Position numbers and translations under genes: made by a program
Source: Pseudomonadota bacterium
GTDB taxonomy: Bacteria; Pseudomonadota; Alphaproteobacteria; Rhodospirillales; Magnetospirillaceae
DNA: 64,000 bases
Direction of reading: 5' to 3'
NCBI GenBank assembly: GCA_023426365.1
Contig: JAFAAW010000146.1
Span: 30,459-94,458, forward strand
Shown here: one piece after another, positions 55,796 through 64,000 of the stretch
How positions within the stretch are numbered: the stretch's first letter is position 1
How the letters are laid out: the number at the start of each line of letters is the position of its first letter
The notes under the pieces: model-generated
Database searches by the model: none
Told to the model about the DNA's origin: nothing
Seen by the model: the letters and a program-made list of their open reading frames with translations, nothing else

Positions 55796-58441
55796 TTATA
55801 CTCCCTCTTCTTGTCTTTCTTCGTGGACCCGGTCCAGGCGCAGCAATTGCTCGCGCAAGTCCTGCAACTGGAAGGGCTTGGCCAGCAGGGCGACGACATT
55901 GTTGCCCAGATCGGCCGCGTTGCTTTCCTTGAGATGGCCGGTGACCACGATGACCGGGGTGCCCGGTTGCAGCTCGGCCAGCTTGACGATCAGTTCGCGG
56001 CCGGTCATGCGCGGCATGCGGATGTCGGTGACCACCGCGTGGTACACGTGGGTGCGGCACAGCTCGTAGGCTTCCAGGCCGTCATAGGCGGTGTCCACCA
56101 CATAGCCCTGACGGTTCAGGAACTCGGCCACCATCAGCACCGACAGGGCCTCGTCATCCACCAGCAGGATGCGGCGCTCGTCGCCCGGATCCTCGTCCTC
56201 GTCGGCCCCGTCCGTGCCGTCATCCGTCCAGCACGGCGCATGCTCGGCCGCGCTGGCGCGTTCATGGGCGGCGGCGGCGCATTCGGCGCCGGTCGCCACC
56301 GGCAGGTCGATGACAAATTCCGCGCCGCCCTCCACATTGCCGAAGGTCAGGCTGCCGCCCATTTCCGTGCAGATGCCGCGGCTGATGGACAGCCCCAGCC
56401 CCAGGCCGTTGCCGCCGTCCTTGGTGGTGACGAACGGCTCGAAGATGTGCTCGCCCACCCCGGTGGCGATGCCGGTGCCGTCGTCGCGCACGGCGATGCG
56501 CAGGCGTTGCTGGCCGCCAAGGGTGGCATAGGTGTCGCCGGTGATGGTCAGGGTTCCGCCGGTGTTGCCCTGGCGGCGGAAGCGGTCGCGGATGGCATCG
56601 CGGCCGTTGTTGAGCAGGTTCAGCAGCACCTGTTCGAGGCGCACCTGATGGCCCAGCACGGCAAGGCCCTCCACGCCGCACTGGCGCACCACGCGGATGC
56701 CGTCGGCCTTGAGCAGCGGCTCGACCATGCGCAGGGCCGAATCCACCGCCGCCTGCGGGCTGAACGGTTGCTTGTCGTGGTTCTCGCGCCGGCTGATGGC
56801 GCGCATGTGAGTGACCATCTCGGTCAGGCGGTCCACTTGGCCGAGGATGTTCTCGGCCCGCTTGCCGAGACGCTCGCTGTCGATCCGCTTGTCGGCGATG
56901 TCCAACTGCACCGCTTCCGAGGACAGGCGGATGACGTGCAGGCATTGGTTGAACTCGTGGGCGATGCTGGCGGCCATCTCGCCCAGGGTGGCAAGACGGG
57001 CGGAATGCATCAGTTGCAGGTCCAGCGCCCGGCGGGGGGTAAGGTCGGTCACGATCAGGATGCTGCCGCCCGCCAGCGGCCCGCCGTCGTCCAGACGGGT
57101 CAGAGCGACCTGGGCGGGAAAGGCGGTGCCGTTCCAGGTGGTGCCCTCGGTTTCCAGTTCGGTGGTGCCGTCGTCGAGGGCGGCGCGCACGGCGCTGCCC
57201 AGCAGGCGCTCCACCGCCGTGCCGGGTAAGATGGTGCTGCTCCACTGGAACAAAAGGCGCGCCGCCTGATTGCCATAGGCGATGCGGCCGCCGCGATCGA
57301 CCGCCAGCACCGCCACCGCCAGCCGGTCCAGCACGGTGGAATTCAGGCGCTGCTGTTCCTCGGCTTCCCAGCGCGCGGTGACGTCGTTCAGGGTCACCAG
57401 CAGGCGCTCGGATTCGGCCCCGTGCTCGTTCTCCAGCCGCTGCGCCGCCACGGTGACGCGCACCGTTTCGCCTTGCGCATTGACCAGCCGGTGGATGCCG
57501 GCGGACCAGGGGGCGGTGTCGGAGGCTTCCTCGGGGTGCAGCAGGCCGTTCCAGCCCAGGCGCGCCACCGCATCCAGCGAATGGCCCAGCAGCGCGGCAA
57601 AGGCGCGGTTGGCGGCGCGGGGACGCAGGTCGGCGTCAAGCAACAGCTTGGCGGCGGGCGCCTGGTCGAACACCTGGCGGAAGGCATCGCTGCGGAGCAG
57701 ATCGGCGCGCGGATGCTGCAACTCGGTGATGTTGGTGTAGATGGTGGCCAGCCGCCCCTCGCCCAAATCGGCGGTGCGGGCCATATAGGTCTGGCCGTCG
57801 CTCATGCGCATTTCGCGCAGGCCCGGCACCTGGTCGTGCAGGGTGCAATAGACCTCGACCGTCTGGTCGCGGTCCAGGCCCGGCGGCAGGGTCAGATGGC
57901 CGCCATCCACCAGTGCGCTGACCAATTGGCGCACGGACGGTTCGCGCCAGTCGGCCAGATGGGGGATGTAGCGGCCAAGGAAACCGGAAAAGTCCATCAG
58001 CCGGCCCTCGGCGTCCCACAGCGCATGGCCGTCGATGACGTTGTTCTCGCGCAGGGCGCGCCAGGCGGAGCGGGGGTCGTGGGCCATCTCGGCCAGGGCC
58101 TGGGCGATGCCGCGCAGTTCCCGCCGGCCTTCCTCGCGGTCATCGCGCTGGGACAGGCGCTGCTGGACCAGCACGACCGCCGTCGCGGTCAACACCATGC
58201 CCGCCATGAGCGCGGCCAGCAGGGCCGAGGACTGCCACCACTCGCCATTGGCGGCCGTTGGGCCGGCCGAAGCGCTGCCGGCGAGGCGGCGTACCTCGAT
58301 CGCGATCACGCATAGCGCCAAGGTCACCGACAGGCCCGCGAACGCCCAGGGCCATAAATGCCGCCAGTGCTTTCCCCCCGGTGCGGACGGTCGGGAACAA
58401 CACGACGCGTCCGGCCGCGAATGGTCGGAGCAATCATTCAT
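55796..58441 (-). CDS. Hybrid histidine kinase with PAS domains and C-terminal receiver
   Basis: The 881-residue protein has two hydrophobic segments (about 30-50 and 70-95) and then PAS-like domains (about 115-240, 250-365, 370-490). The HisKA site is AHEFNQCLHVIRLSSEA, an HATPase domain follows (NLLNNGRDAIRDRF, GNGLGLGLS), then an acidic linker and a receiver (ILLVDDEA, VVTDIRMPRMTG, LLAKPF). The usual HELNQPL is changed to HEFNQCL. With no HPt domain it may pass phosphate to the adjacent regulator at 55126 directly. A good promoter lies upstream. Confidence 0.9.
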   Translation of the reverse strand: MNDCSDHSRPDASCCSRPSAPGGKHWRHLWPWAFAGLSVTLALCVIAIEVRRLAGSASAGPTAANGEWWQSSALLAALMAGMVLTATAVVLVQQRLSQRDDREEGRRELRGIAQALAEMAHDPRSAWRALRENNVIDGHALWDAEGRLMDFSGFLGRYIPHLADWREPSVRQLVSALVDGGHLTLPPGLDRDQTVEVYCTLHDQVPGLREMRMSDGQTYMARTADLGEGRLATIYTNITELQHPRADLLRSDAFRQVFDQAPAAKLLLDADLRPRAANRAFAALLGHSLDAVARLGWNGLLHPEEASDTAPWSAGIHRLVNAQGETVRVTVAAQRLENEHGAESERLLVTLNDVTARWEAEEQQRLNSTVLDRLAVAVLAVDRGGRIAYGNQAARLLFQWSSTILPGTAVERLLGSAVRAALDDGTTELETEGTTWNGTAFPAQVALTRLDDGGPLAGGSILIVTDLTPRRALDLQLMHSARLATLGEMAASIAHEFNQCLHVIRLSSEAVQLDIADKRIDSERLGKRAENILGQVDRLTEMVTHMRAISRRENHDKQPFSPQAAVDSALRMVEPLLKADGIRVVRQCGVEGLAVLGHQVRLEQVLLNLLNNGRDAIRDRFRRQGNTGGTLTITGDTYATLGGQQRLRIAVRDDGTGIATGVGEHIFEPFVTTKDGGNGLGLGLSISRGICTEMGGSLTFGNVEGGAEFVIDLPVATGAECAAAAHERASAAEHAPCWTDDGTDGADEDEDPGDERRILLVDDEALSVLMVAEFLNRQGYVVDTAYDGLEAYELCRTHVYHAVVTDIRMPRMTGRELIVKLAELQPGTPVIVVTGHLKESNAADLGNNVVALLAKPFQLQDLREQLLRLDRVHEERQEEGV

Positions 58442-58480
58442 AGGAACAGCCCCCCTGCCTGTTCAGGTGGGGAGTATGAC

Positions 58481-58509
58481 ACTTTAGAGGTATGTCCGAA
58501 AGGTGACAA
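58481..58509 (-). promoter_or_regulatory. Sigma70-type promoter of the hybrid kinase operon
   Basis: On the minus strand TTGTCA (58509-58504) is separated by exactly 17 bases from TAAAGT (58486-58481), 40 bp before the kinase ATG. Both boxes match well (five and four of six). Confidence 0.6.
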
Positions 58510-58527
58510 AAGTATAGGAGCTGTGCG

Positions 58528-59151
58528 TTAAAAGGGTTCGCTGTCCACCAGAAGCTTCATCGCTTGCAGACGATTCTGGACGCCCAGCTTGCGGAAGACA
58601 TTCCCCAGATGGGACTTGACCGTCACTTCGCTGACGTCAAGACGATTGGCAATAACCTTGTTGGGATGGCCTTCGCGCAGCAGACGCAGGATGTCGCGTT
58701 CACGCGGGGTCAACCTGCCGATCAATTCCCCGGCATTGTGGTCGCCGGCCGCCGCGGCGCCGTCCACCAGGATGGCCGGCACGAAGCGTTCGCCCGACAG
58801 GACCAATTGCAGCGCCGACACCATGGCCGCGCCCGACAGGTGCTTGGGGATGAAGCCGTCGGCCCCCAGGCGGATGGCTTCCAGGACGTGCTCGCGGTCG
58901 GCCATGGCCGACAGCATGACGCATTGGACCTTGGGGAACAGTTGGCGCAGCGTCACCAGGCCCTGGTAGCCGTTCATGCCGGGCATCTTGAGGTCGAGGA
59001 TGACGAGATCCACCGGCCCGGCGTTGAGCAGGTTCAGCACCTCGGGAAGGCTGCCGGCCTCGAGCACCTCGGTGCCGGGCGAGATTCTTTCCACGAAAGG
59101 ACGCAATCCCTCGCGGATCATGACGTGGTCGTCAGCAAGGATGATGCGCAT
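58528..59151 (-). CDS. NarL/FixJ-family response regulator
   Basis: The 207-residue protein begins MRIILADDHVMIREGL at 59151, preceded by AGGGGGG at a good distance. The phospho-acceptor is the Asp of LVILDLKMPGMNG, the Lys is in FIPKHLSG, and the LuxR-type domain has LTPRERDILRLLREGHPNKVI and VTVKSHLGNVFRKLGV. Its partner is probably the kinase at 59247 or 61175, which lie upstream on the same strand. It shares residues with the regulator at 55126 throughout. Confidence 0.93.
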   Translation of the reverse strand: MRIILADDHVMIREGLRPFVERISPGTEVLEAGSLPEVLNLLNAGPVDLVILDLKMPGMNGYQGLVTLRQLFPKVQCVMLSAMADREHVLEAIRLGADGFIPKHLSGAAMVSALQLVLSGERFVPAILVDGAAAAGDHNAGELIGRLTPRERDILRLLREGHPNKVIANRLDVSEVTVKSHLGNVFRKLGVQNRLQAMKLLVDSEPF

Positions 59152-59246
59152 AGCGGATGCCCCCCTTGGCTTCACATCTTTCGTAACTGTGTTGGGGAGG
59201 GGAATTCAAGGTCAATATTGCGGCGATTACGTAGAGATTTTTGGTG

Positions 59247-61187
59247 TTACCAGGTGTTGGGTAATAAATCCTCAAGTTCTGTGCATATCTCGCGCGCGGT
59301 TACGGGTTTGCGCAGAACCAGCACTGCTCCGGCGGCGACCGCCCGCCGACGATCATGATCGTCGGCGGTGGACATGACGATGATGGGCAGGTCGGGGGCA
59401 CGCGCCCGTAACCGCTCGATCAACTGCCAGCCGTCGCCATTGGGCATGTTGAGATCGGTCAGGACCGCATCGGCGCCGCCATGGTCGAACAGCGCCAGCG
59501 CCGCATTGCCGCCATGGGCGACGCGCACCTGCCAGCCCCTGGCCTCCAGCGCGTCGGCCAGTTCGGCGGCGGCGGCGCGGTCATCCTCGGCCACCAGCAG
59601 CGACCGGCCGGCGGCGGGCAGGGACACGGTCACGCGGGTGCCCGGTTCGTTGTCGGCGATGGCCACCTGACCGCCCATCTCGGCGGCGACGCCCAGAACC
59701 ACCGCCAGCCCCAGGCCGCATCCCTTGCCGATGCCCTGCGGCGGGGCCAGCGGCTCCATCAGCAGGTTGCGCAGAGCCGGGGGAAAGCCGGGGCCGTTAT
59801 CGGCGACGCTGATGGTCACCGTGTTGCCCTTGGCGCGGCATTGAACATGGATGGTGTCGCCATGGACGTCCTCCAGGCGTTGCGCCGCCAGCGCCTCGCC
59901 GGCGTTGACCAGCAGATGGTCCAGCATGGCGGCCAGGCGATGGGGGTGGCCGCGCACCGGCGGCGTGGCGGGGTCGATGGCTGAGGTCAGCGTGCAGCCG
60001 GCGGTCCGCAGGACGGCTTCGTGCCGGGCCACCACCTGCCGAACCACATCCGCCGTGTTCAGCGGGGCCACCGCTGTCTGCGGGCGCCGGCAACTGCCGA
60101 CGACCGCGTCCAGCATCGTCTGCGCCCGCATGGTCTGATCGACCACCGTGCCCAGCGTCCGCGTCAGGCGCCTGGCGTCCAGCACGCCCTGGTCGATGGC
60201 GTCCTGGGCGGCTTCGGCGCTCAGCCGGATGACGTTCAGCGGCTGGCCCAGATCATGGGACAGCGAGGCCGCCAGTTCGCCCAATTGCCACAATCGGATG
60301 CGGTGAACGGCCGTGGCATTGGTTGCCGACGGGGGCGGCGACAGGGCGACCGGCTGCGCCGGGGCGGGCGGCTGTGGCCGGCTGCGCAGCAGAAACGCCA
60401 TCGCAAGGCCGGCCAACAAGATCGTCATGGGCAGCGGTGCGACATGCTTGAGGGCATAGGCCAGGCCGCTGGAGGCGAAGTGCACGGCGAATTCGGTCTC
60501 GCCCACCATCAGGAAACGGCCGGGCGCGCCCATCACATCCTGCCCCAAGACGGACTGGCGCGGCCAGTGGCCCACCGGCTGGCCGTTGAACGCCAGGGCC
60601 AGCGGCGGGTTGGGATGGAGCTTTGCGCGCAGGCTGTCGTCGAGCAGATCGTCGCCGTCGATCAGGGCGACCACGGTGAGATTGCGGTCGTCAAGCGCCC
60701 CCAGCACCAGCGCCAACGAGGCCACGTTGCTGTGGCTGGTGGGGATGGCGGCCTTCACCATCCCTTCGTCCAGATGCCCCACGAAGCCGGCCACCGCCTC
60801 GTCCCGCAGGGGATTGTAGGCGCGGATGTCGGGCGAGCCGAGCAGCACGCGCGGACGCTCGTCGGGTCCCCCCACCACACCCAGCCAGCGGACCGGGGAA
60901 AATTCGTCGCGGCGCGCGGCCAGGTATTCCTCGATCTCGCTGCCGTGATGGCGGTCATTGGCGGTGGCCAGATGGTTGACGGTCATCAGGTCGCGGATCA
61001 GGCCCGACAGGCCCTCCTGGATTTCGCGCTGCTGATAGGCCCGCTTCTGCCCGAGATCCTCGCGAAACTGGACGATCTCGACCAATCCCACCGCCAGGCT
61101 GAGCAATGCGGTGATCGCCAGGGCGGTCACGGCGGGCGAAGGGCGCCGCGACCAGCGCCGTTCCCGGTTGAGGGTCAGGCCGAGCAT
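59247..61187 (-). CDS. Membrane hybrid histidine kinase with periplasmic sensor
   Basis: The 646-residue protein has a transmembrane helix near residue 20-40 and another at about 260-278 (MTILLAGLAMAFLL), flanking a roughly 215-residue periplasmic part. HisKA has LSHDLGQPLNVIRLSAEAAQ. The HATPase has LVNAGEALAAQRL, DNGPGFPP and GCGLGLAVVLGV. The C-terminal receiver has LLVAEDDRA, VLTDLNMPNGDG and VLRKPVTARE. It begins at 61187, 13 bp inside the end of the kinase at 61175, so the two kinases are translated together. A longer open frame upstream is antisense noise. Confidence 0.88.
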   Translation of the reverse strand: MLGLTLNRERRWSRRPSPAVTALAITALLSLAVGLVEIVQFREDLGQKRAYQQREIQEGLSGLIRDLMTVNHLATANDRHHGSEIEEYLAARRDEFSPVRWLGVVGGPDERPRVLLGSPDIRAYNPLRDEAVAGFVGHLDEGMVKAAIPTSHSNVASLALVLGALDDRNLTVVALIDGDDLLDDSLRAKLHPNPPLALAFNGQPVGHWPRQSVLGQDVMGAPGRFLMVGETEFAVHFASSGLAYALKHVAPLPMTILLAGLAMAFLLRSRPQPPAPAQPVALSPPPSATNATAVHRIRLWQLGELAASLSHDLGQPLNVIRLSAEAAQDAIDQGVLDARRLTRTLGTVVDQTMRAQTMLDAVVGSCRRPQTAVAPLNTADVVRQVVARHEAVLRTAGCTLTSAIDPATPPVRGHPHRLAAMLDHLLVNAGEALAAQRLEDVHGDTIHVQCRAKGNTVTISVADNGPGFPPALRNLLMEPLAPPQGIGKGCGLGLAVVLGVAAEMGGQVAIADNEPGTRVTVSLPAAGRSLLVAEDDRAAAAELADALEARGWQVRVAHGGNAALALFDHGGADAVLTDLNMPNGDGWQLIERLRARAPDLPIIVMSTADDHDRRRAVAAGAVLVLRKPVTAREICTELEDLLPNTW

Positions 61188-63568
61188 GGCGTTTCTCTTT
61201 CGTCCAGCATTTCCTTGGCCCGGCGCGCCAGCTCGGCCAGGGCCAGGGGCTTGCGCAGGAAAACGGCCCCGGGCACGGGTTCGGCGGGCAACGGGCCGCC
61301 CGTCATCAGAATGGCGGGCACCTCGCCCAGTTCGGCACGCAGGCGCGCCAGCAGGCCGATGCCCGACAGGCCGGGAAGCCGGAGGTCGCTGATCACCAGA
61401 TCCGCGGGCTGTTCGCGCGCCAGGGCCTGTGCCTGATCGGGGGTGGTGGCGCCCATGGCCGCGAAGCCGCGCGCCGTCAGGTAATCGACGATGCAGTCCA
61501 CCGCCAGTTCCTCGTCGTCCACCACCAGCACGCGGGCGCGTGGGCGGTCCGGCGGGAGGATGTCGGGCGCGCATGGCGTGGGCGGCGGCGGGGTGTCGGT
61601 GGCGGTGCCGGTGCCGGCAGCGCGGTGGGCCGGCAGGGTGACGGTGAACACCGCGCCGCAATCGCCGTTGCGCCCATCGATGCGGCCGCCCATGCCGGCG
61701 ATGATGTTGGTACTGATGGACAGGCCCAGACCGGTGCCGGTGCCGTCGGATTTGGTGGTGAAGAACGGGTCGAACACCATCGGCCACATGCGCTCGGGCA
61801 CGCCGCCGCCATTGTCCGTGACGGTCAGCACCACGCTGTCGTCGCGCCGCTGCAACGACAGCTCCACCTGTCCCGCGCCGGGCGGGCAGTGTTCGCGCAC
61901 GGCGTCGCGCGCATTGCCCAGCAGGTTCAGGATCACCTGCTCGAACTGGTTCGGCCGTCCCAGGATCTCGGGGCAGTCATGGTCGATGTGGACGTCGAGG
62001 GCGATGTCGTCCAACTGGAAATGGGGCGACAGCAGCCGGGTGGCGGTCGCCACCACCGGGGCGGGGGCGAAGGGGATGTGCTCGCCGCTTTCCAGGCGGC
62101 TGAACGAACGCAGGTGATCCACCATCTCGGCCATGCGCCGCACCTGCGACAGGATGGCGTTCATCTTGCGCTCGCACCGCTCCGGCTCCAGCCGGTCGCC
62201 GCCCTGCAGGCAGATTTCCGCCGACATGCGGATGATGGACAGCGGCTGGTTCAACTCGTGCGCCACCTCGGACGCGATCTGGCCCAGGGTCGCCAGCTTG
62301 GCGGCCTGCACCAGCTGTTCCTCGGCGCGCTTCTGTTCGGTGATGTCGATCAGCGACCCGATATGGCCGGCCACCTTGCCGTCGGCGTCCAGGTACACGC
62401 CCTTGACCACGTGCAGGCGGCGGATGCTGCCGTCGCTCCACGACATGGTGATTTCGCGCGTCTGGCTGGTCCGGGTCTGGTACAGCTCCTCATCGCGCGA
62501 GGTGTATTCCTCGGCCCGGTCGCGCGGCAGGATGTCGAACAGCGTCCGGCCGATGATGGCCGCGCTCGGCAGTCCGACCACCTCGGCGAATTTGGCGTTG
62601 CAGCCCAGGAAGCGGCCGTCGCGGTGCTTGACGAACACCGGAAAGGGCAAGGCGTCGATCAGCGCCTGCTCGAAGGTCAGCTCGCGGCGCAGCGCCTCCT
62701 CCACGCGCTTGCGGGCGGTGACGTCGCGGCGGATGGCAACGCGGCCGCCATCCGCCGTGGGGCGTTCGATGATCTCCAGGAAGCGGCCGTCGGCCAGCTT
62801 CTGCTCGAACGCGGCGCTGGCCTGGTGGTGAATGCCCATGCGCTGGGCCACCCAATCGTCCACGTCCCCGGGGCCGATGCCGGCGTACTGGCCGCGCTGG
62901 GCGCTGACCCGGACCAGATGTTCGAAGGTGGCGCCCGGCCGGATTTCGTCGGCGATGGTGTGATAGAATTCCTTGAAGCGCTGGTTGAAGGCGACCAGCC
63001 TGTCATCGGCGTCGAACAGTGAAAACGCGTCGCCGCTGCTGTCCAGCGCGTCGGTCAGCAAGCTCTGGGCGGTGCGCAACTGGGCTTCGCTGTCGCTGAG
63101 CGCCAGCTCCCAGGCCCGGCGCTCGCTGATGTCCTGCCACGACCCCACCACCTCGACCGGCTGGCCGCGCGGGTCCAACTGGACGCGGGCCTCGTCGCGG
63201 ACCCAGCGCCAGCCGCCTTCGGCGTGGCGGACCCGGTAATCCAGCGTCATGCGGCCGCGCTCGGCCAGGGATTCCAGGGCGCGCCGGCGCAGCGCACGGT
63301 CGTCGGGATGGATGGTGTCGCCCCAGCGTTCGGGGCCTTCCAGCAGATGGGCCGCGTCGATGCCGCAGAACTGGCGCACATTGCCGCTGATGAAGGTCAG
63401 TGCGAAGTCCGGCGCCCAGCGGGTGGCGTAAAGCACCACCGGCGCCGCCGACATCAGGTTCGCAAGGCGGTCGCTGCCGATGCAGTCATAGACCGGGCAG
63501 CAACCCGACCATGCGCTGCGAAAGGCGGCAAAGGCTGCCCTCAGGCGCTGAAACGCCGCTCGTACCAT
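61175..63568 (-). CDS. Soluble PAS-rich hybrid histidine kinase
   Basis: The 797-residue protein lacks clear transmembrane segments. It has three PAS-like domains (about 40-150, 165-290, 300-415), each ending in a DISERRA / DVTARKR / DITEQKR linker. HisKA follows with AHELNQPLSIIRMSAEI, an HATPase domain (NLLGNARDAVREHC, GTGTGLGLSIST), a Pro-rich linker and a receiver with VLVVDDEELA, VISDLRLPGLSG and FLRKPLALAE. ATG at 63568 follows GGGAGGGG. It starts the minus-strand run of kinase, kinase, regulator. An N-terminal CCPVYDC cysteine cluster (residues 23-29) is unusual. Confidence 0.9.
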   Translation of the reverse strand: MVRAAFQRLRAAFAAFRSAWSGCCPVYDCIGSDRLANLMSAAPVVLYATRWAPDFALTFISGNVRQFCGIDAAHLLEGPERWGDTIHPDDRALRRRALESLAERGRMTLDYRVRHAEGGWRWVRDEARVQLDPRGQPVEVVGSWQDISERRAWELALSDSEAQLRTAQSLLTDALDSSGDAFSLFDADDRLVAFNQRFKEFYHTIADEIRPGATFEHLVRVSAQRGQYAGIGPGDVDDWVAQRMGIHHQASAAFEQKLADGRFLEIIERPTADGGRVAIRRDVTARKRVEEALRRELTFEQALIDALPFPVFVKHRDGRFLGCNAKFAEVVGLPSAAIIGRTLFDILPRDRAEEYTSRDEELYQTRTSQTREITMSWSDGSIRRLHVVKGVYLDADGKVAGHIGSLIDITEQKRAEEQLVQAAKLATLGQIASEVAHELNQPLSIIRMSAEICLQGGDRLEPERCERKMNAILSQVRRMAEMVDHLRSFSRLESGEHIPFAPAPVVATATRLLSPHFQLDDIALDVHIDHDCPEILGRPNQFEQVILNLLGNARDAVREHCPPGAGQVELSLQRRDDSVVLTVTDNGGGVPERMWPMVFDPFFTTKSDGTGTGLGLSISTNIIAGMGGRIDGRNGDCGAVFTVTLPAHRAAGTGTATDTPPPPTPCAPDILPPDRPRARVLVVDDEELAVDCIVDYLTARGFAAMGATTPDQAQALAREQPADLVISDLRLPGLSGIGLLARLRAELGEVPAILMTGGPLPAEPVPGAVFLRKPLALAELARRAKEMLDERETPCSA

Positions 63569-63707
63569 CGCCCCTCCCGCCGTGCATGGACGGCCATTGT
63601 CGCGCGGCGCGCGGCCGGCGGCAACCCGTTAGCGGGGCTGGCGGCGGCGGCGGGGGCCGCCATATGCCACGCTATCGCGCAAACCCCGCAGCAAAGGAGG
63701 CCGCCGC

Positions 63708-64000
63708 ATGGCCCCAATCCGTCCGCCCGAACTGACCGACGACATGATCCGCGCGCGTGCCCACCACATCTGGGAGCGCGAGGGCCGCCCCGAGGGCCGC
63801 GCCGACGAACATTGGCAGATGGCGCGCAGCGAACTGGCCATCGAGACGGCGCCCGATCTCGCGCTCGAAGCCAATCCGGCCGCCGAGCGCGAAGAGGTGG
63901 AGCACCCCGAGCCGGTCGAACCGCTGGAGGCGGTGGAAAACCAGGGATCCTTCCCCGGCCTGACGGACCAGGACGAGGAACAGCAATACCCGCGCCGCCG
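63708..64000 (+). CDS. DUF2934 protein, cut by the window edge
   Basis: Ninety-seven residues are seen before the edge. They start MAPIRPPELTDDMIRARAHHIWEREGRPEGR and reach QYPRR. The I-R-x-R-A-x-x-I-W-E-R-E-G-R-P-E-G-R-x-x-x-H-W motif is the DUF2934 signature, a small domain of unknown function common in alphaproteobacteria. The rest is acidic (Glu-rich). AAAGGAGG lies seven bases before the ATG. It is divergent from the kinase operon with 139 bp between. Confidence 0.85.
   Translation, partial: MAPIRPPELTDDMIRARAHHIWEREGRPEGRADEHWQMARSELAIETAPDLALEANPAAEREEVEHPEPVEPLEAVENQGSFPGLTDQDEEQQYPRR

Overview
The window is a 64 kb, very GC-rich, densely coded chromosomal segment of an alphaproteobacterium. 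The DUF1476/F1-ATPase zeta-type protein, an LdtR-like MarR regulator, a phasin, a bacterial Coq7, MeaB and the many GGDEF/PAS/histidine-kinase proteins all fit Rhodospirillales. A Magnetospirillum-like genus is my best guess, but this is an inference from gene content and not an identification. I see no rRNA, tRNA, CRISPR array, insertion sequence, prophage or replication origin.

Layout. 1-3.7 kb: purine genes (start of purC, purB) with a TANGO2/NRDE protein, the zeta-like protein and a MarR regulator that looks leaderless. 3.8-6.7 kb: a membrane-anchored orphan ParA, a peroxiredoxin, radC and a PadR-like regulator. 7-12.1 kb: a tightly coupled minus-strand operon of two glycosyltransferases, an AsnB-type amidotransferase and a dihydroorotase. 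12.2-24 kb: housekeeping and envelope genes: ygfZ, a PAS-PAS-GGDEF cyclase, meaB, dsbB-coq7, an M48 protease coupled to a DUF898 membrane protein, an acuI-like reductase, msrP-msrQ, lipoprotein and secreted proteins, a phasin, a double cold-shock protein and a small membrane protein.

24.2-46.5 kb: a large plus-strand storage-carbohydrate cluster: a GH13-GlgE fusion, a TreS-maltokinase fusion, glgB, glgX, treZ, malQ, treY and glgP. Together these encode two routes between trehalose and alpha-glucan. TreS to maltokinase to GlgE to GlgB builds branched glucan from trehalose via maltose-1-phosphate. GlgX, TreY and TreZ turn glucan back into trehalose. MalQ and GlgP remodel or phosphorolyse linear chains. 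glgA and glgC are absent from the window. An inverse-autotransporter adhesin with a beta-helix passenger sits between glgB and glgX. Two tiny paralogous proteins follow the terminator after glgP.

47-52 kb: a lipoprotein, a thioredoxin-like protein and the envelope/ribosome set yfgM-like, bamB and der, closed by two back-to-back terminators. 52.3-63.6 kb: a two-component array of three NarL-type regulators and four histidine kinases, three of them hybrids. 63.7 kb to the edge: a DUF2934 protein.

The least explained feature is a structured repeat of about 100-150 nt. It occurs four times, each time starting at the TAG stop codon of a gene, with stems conserved by changing base pairs. It looks like an unnamed 3'-UTR or terminator element family. 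The GH13-GlgE fusion, the adhesin inside the glycogen cluster, and the tandem small paralogs are the other leads.
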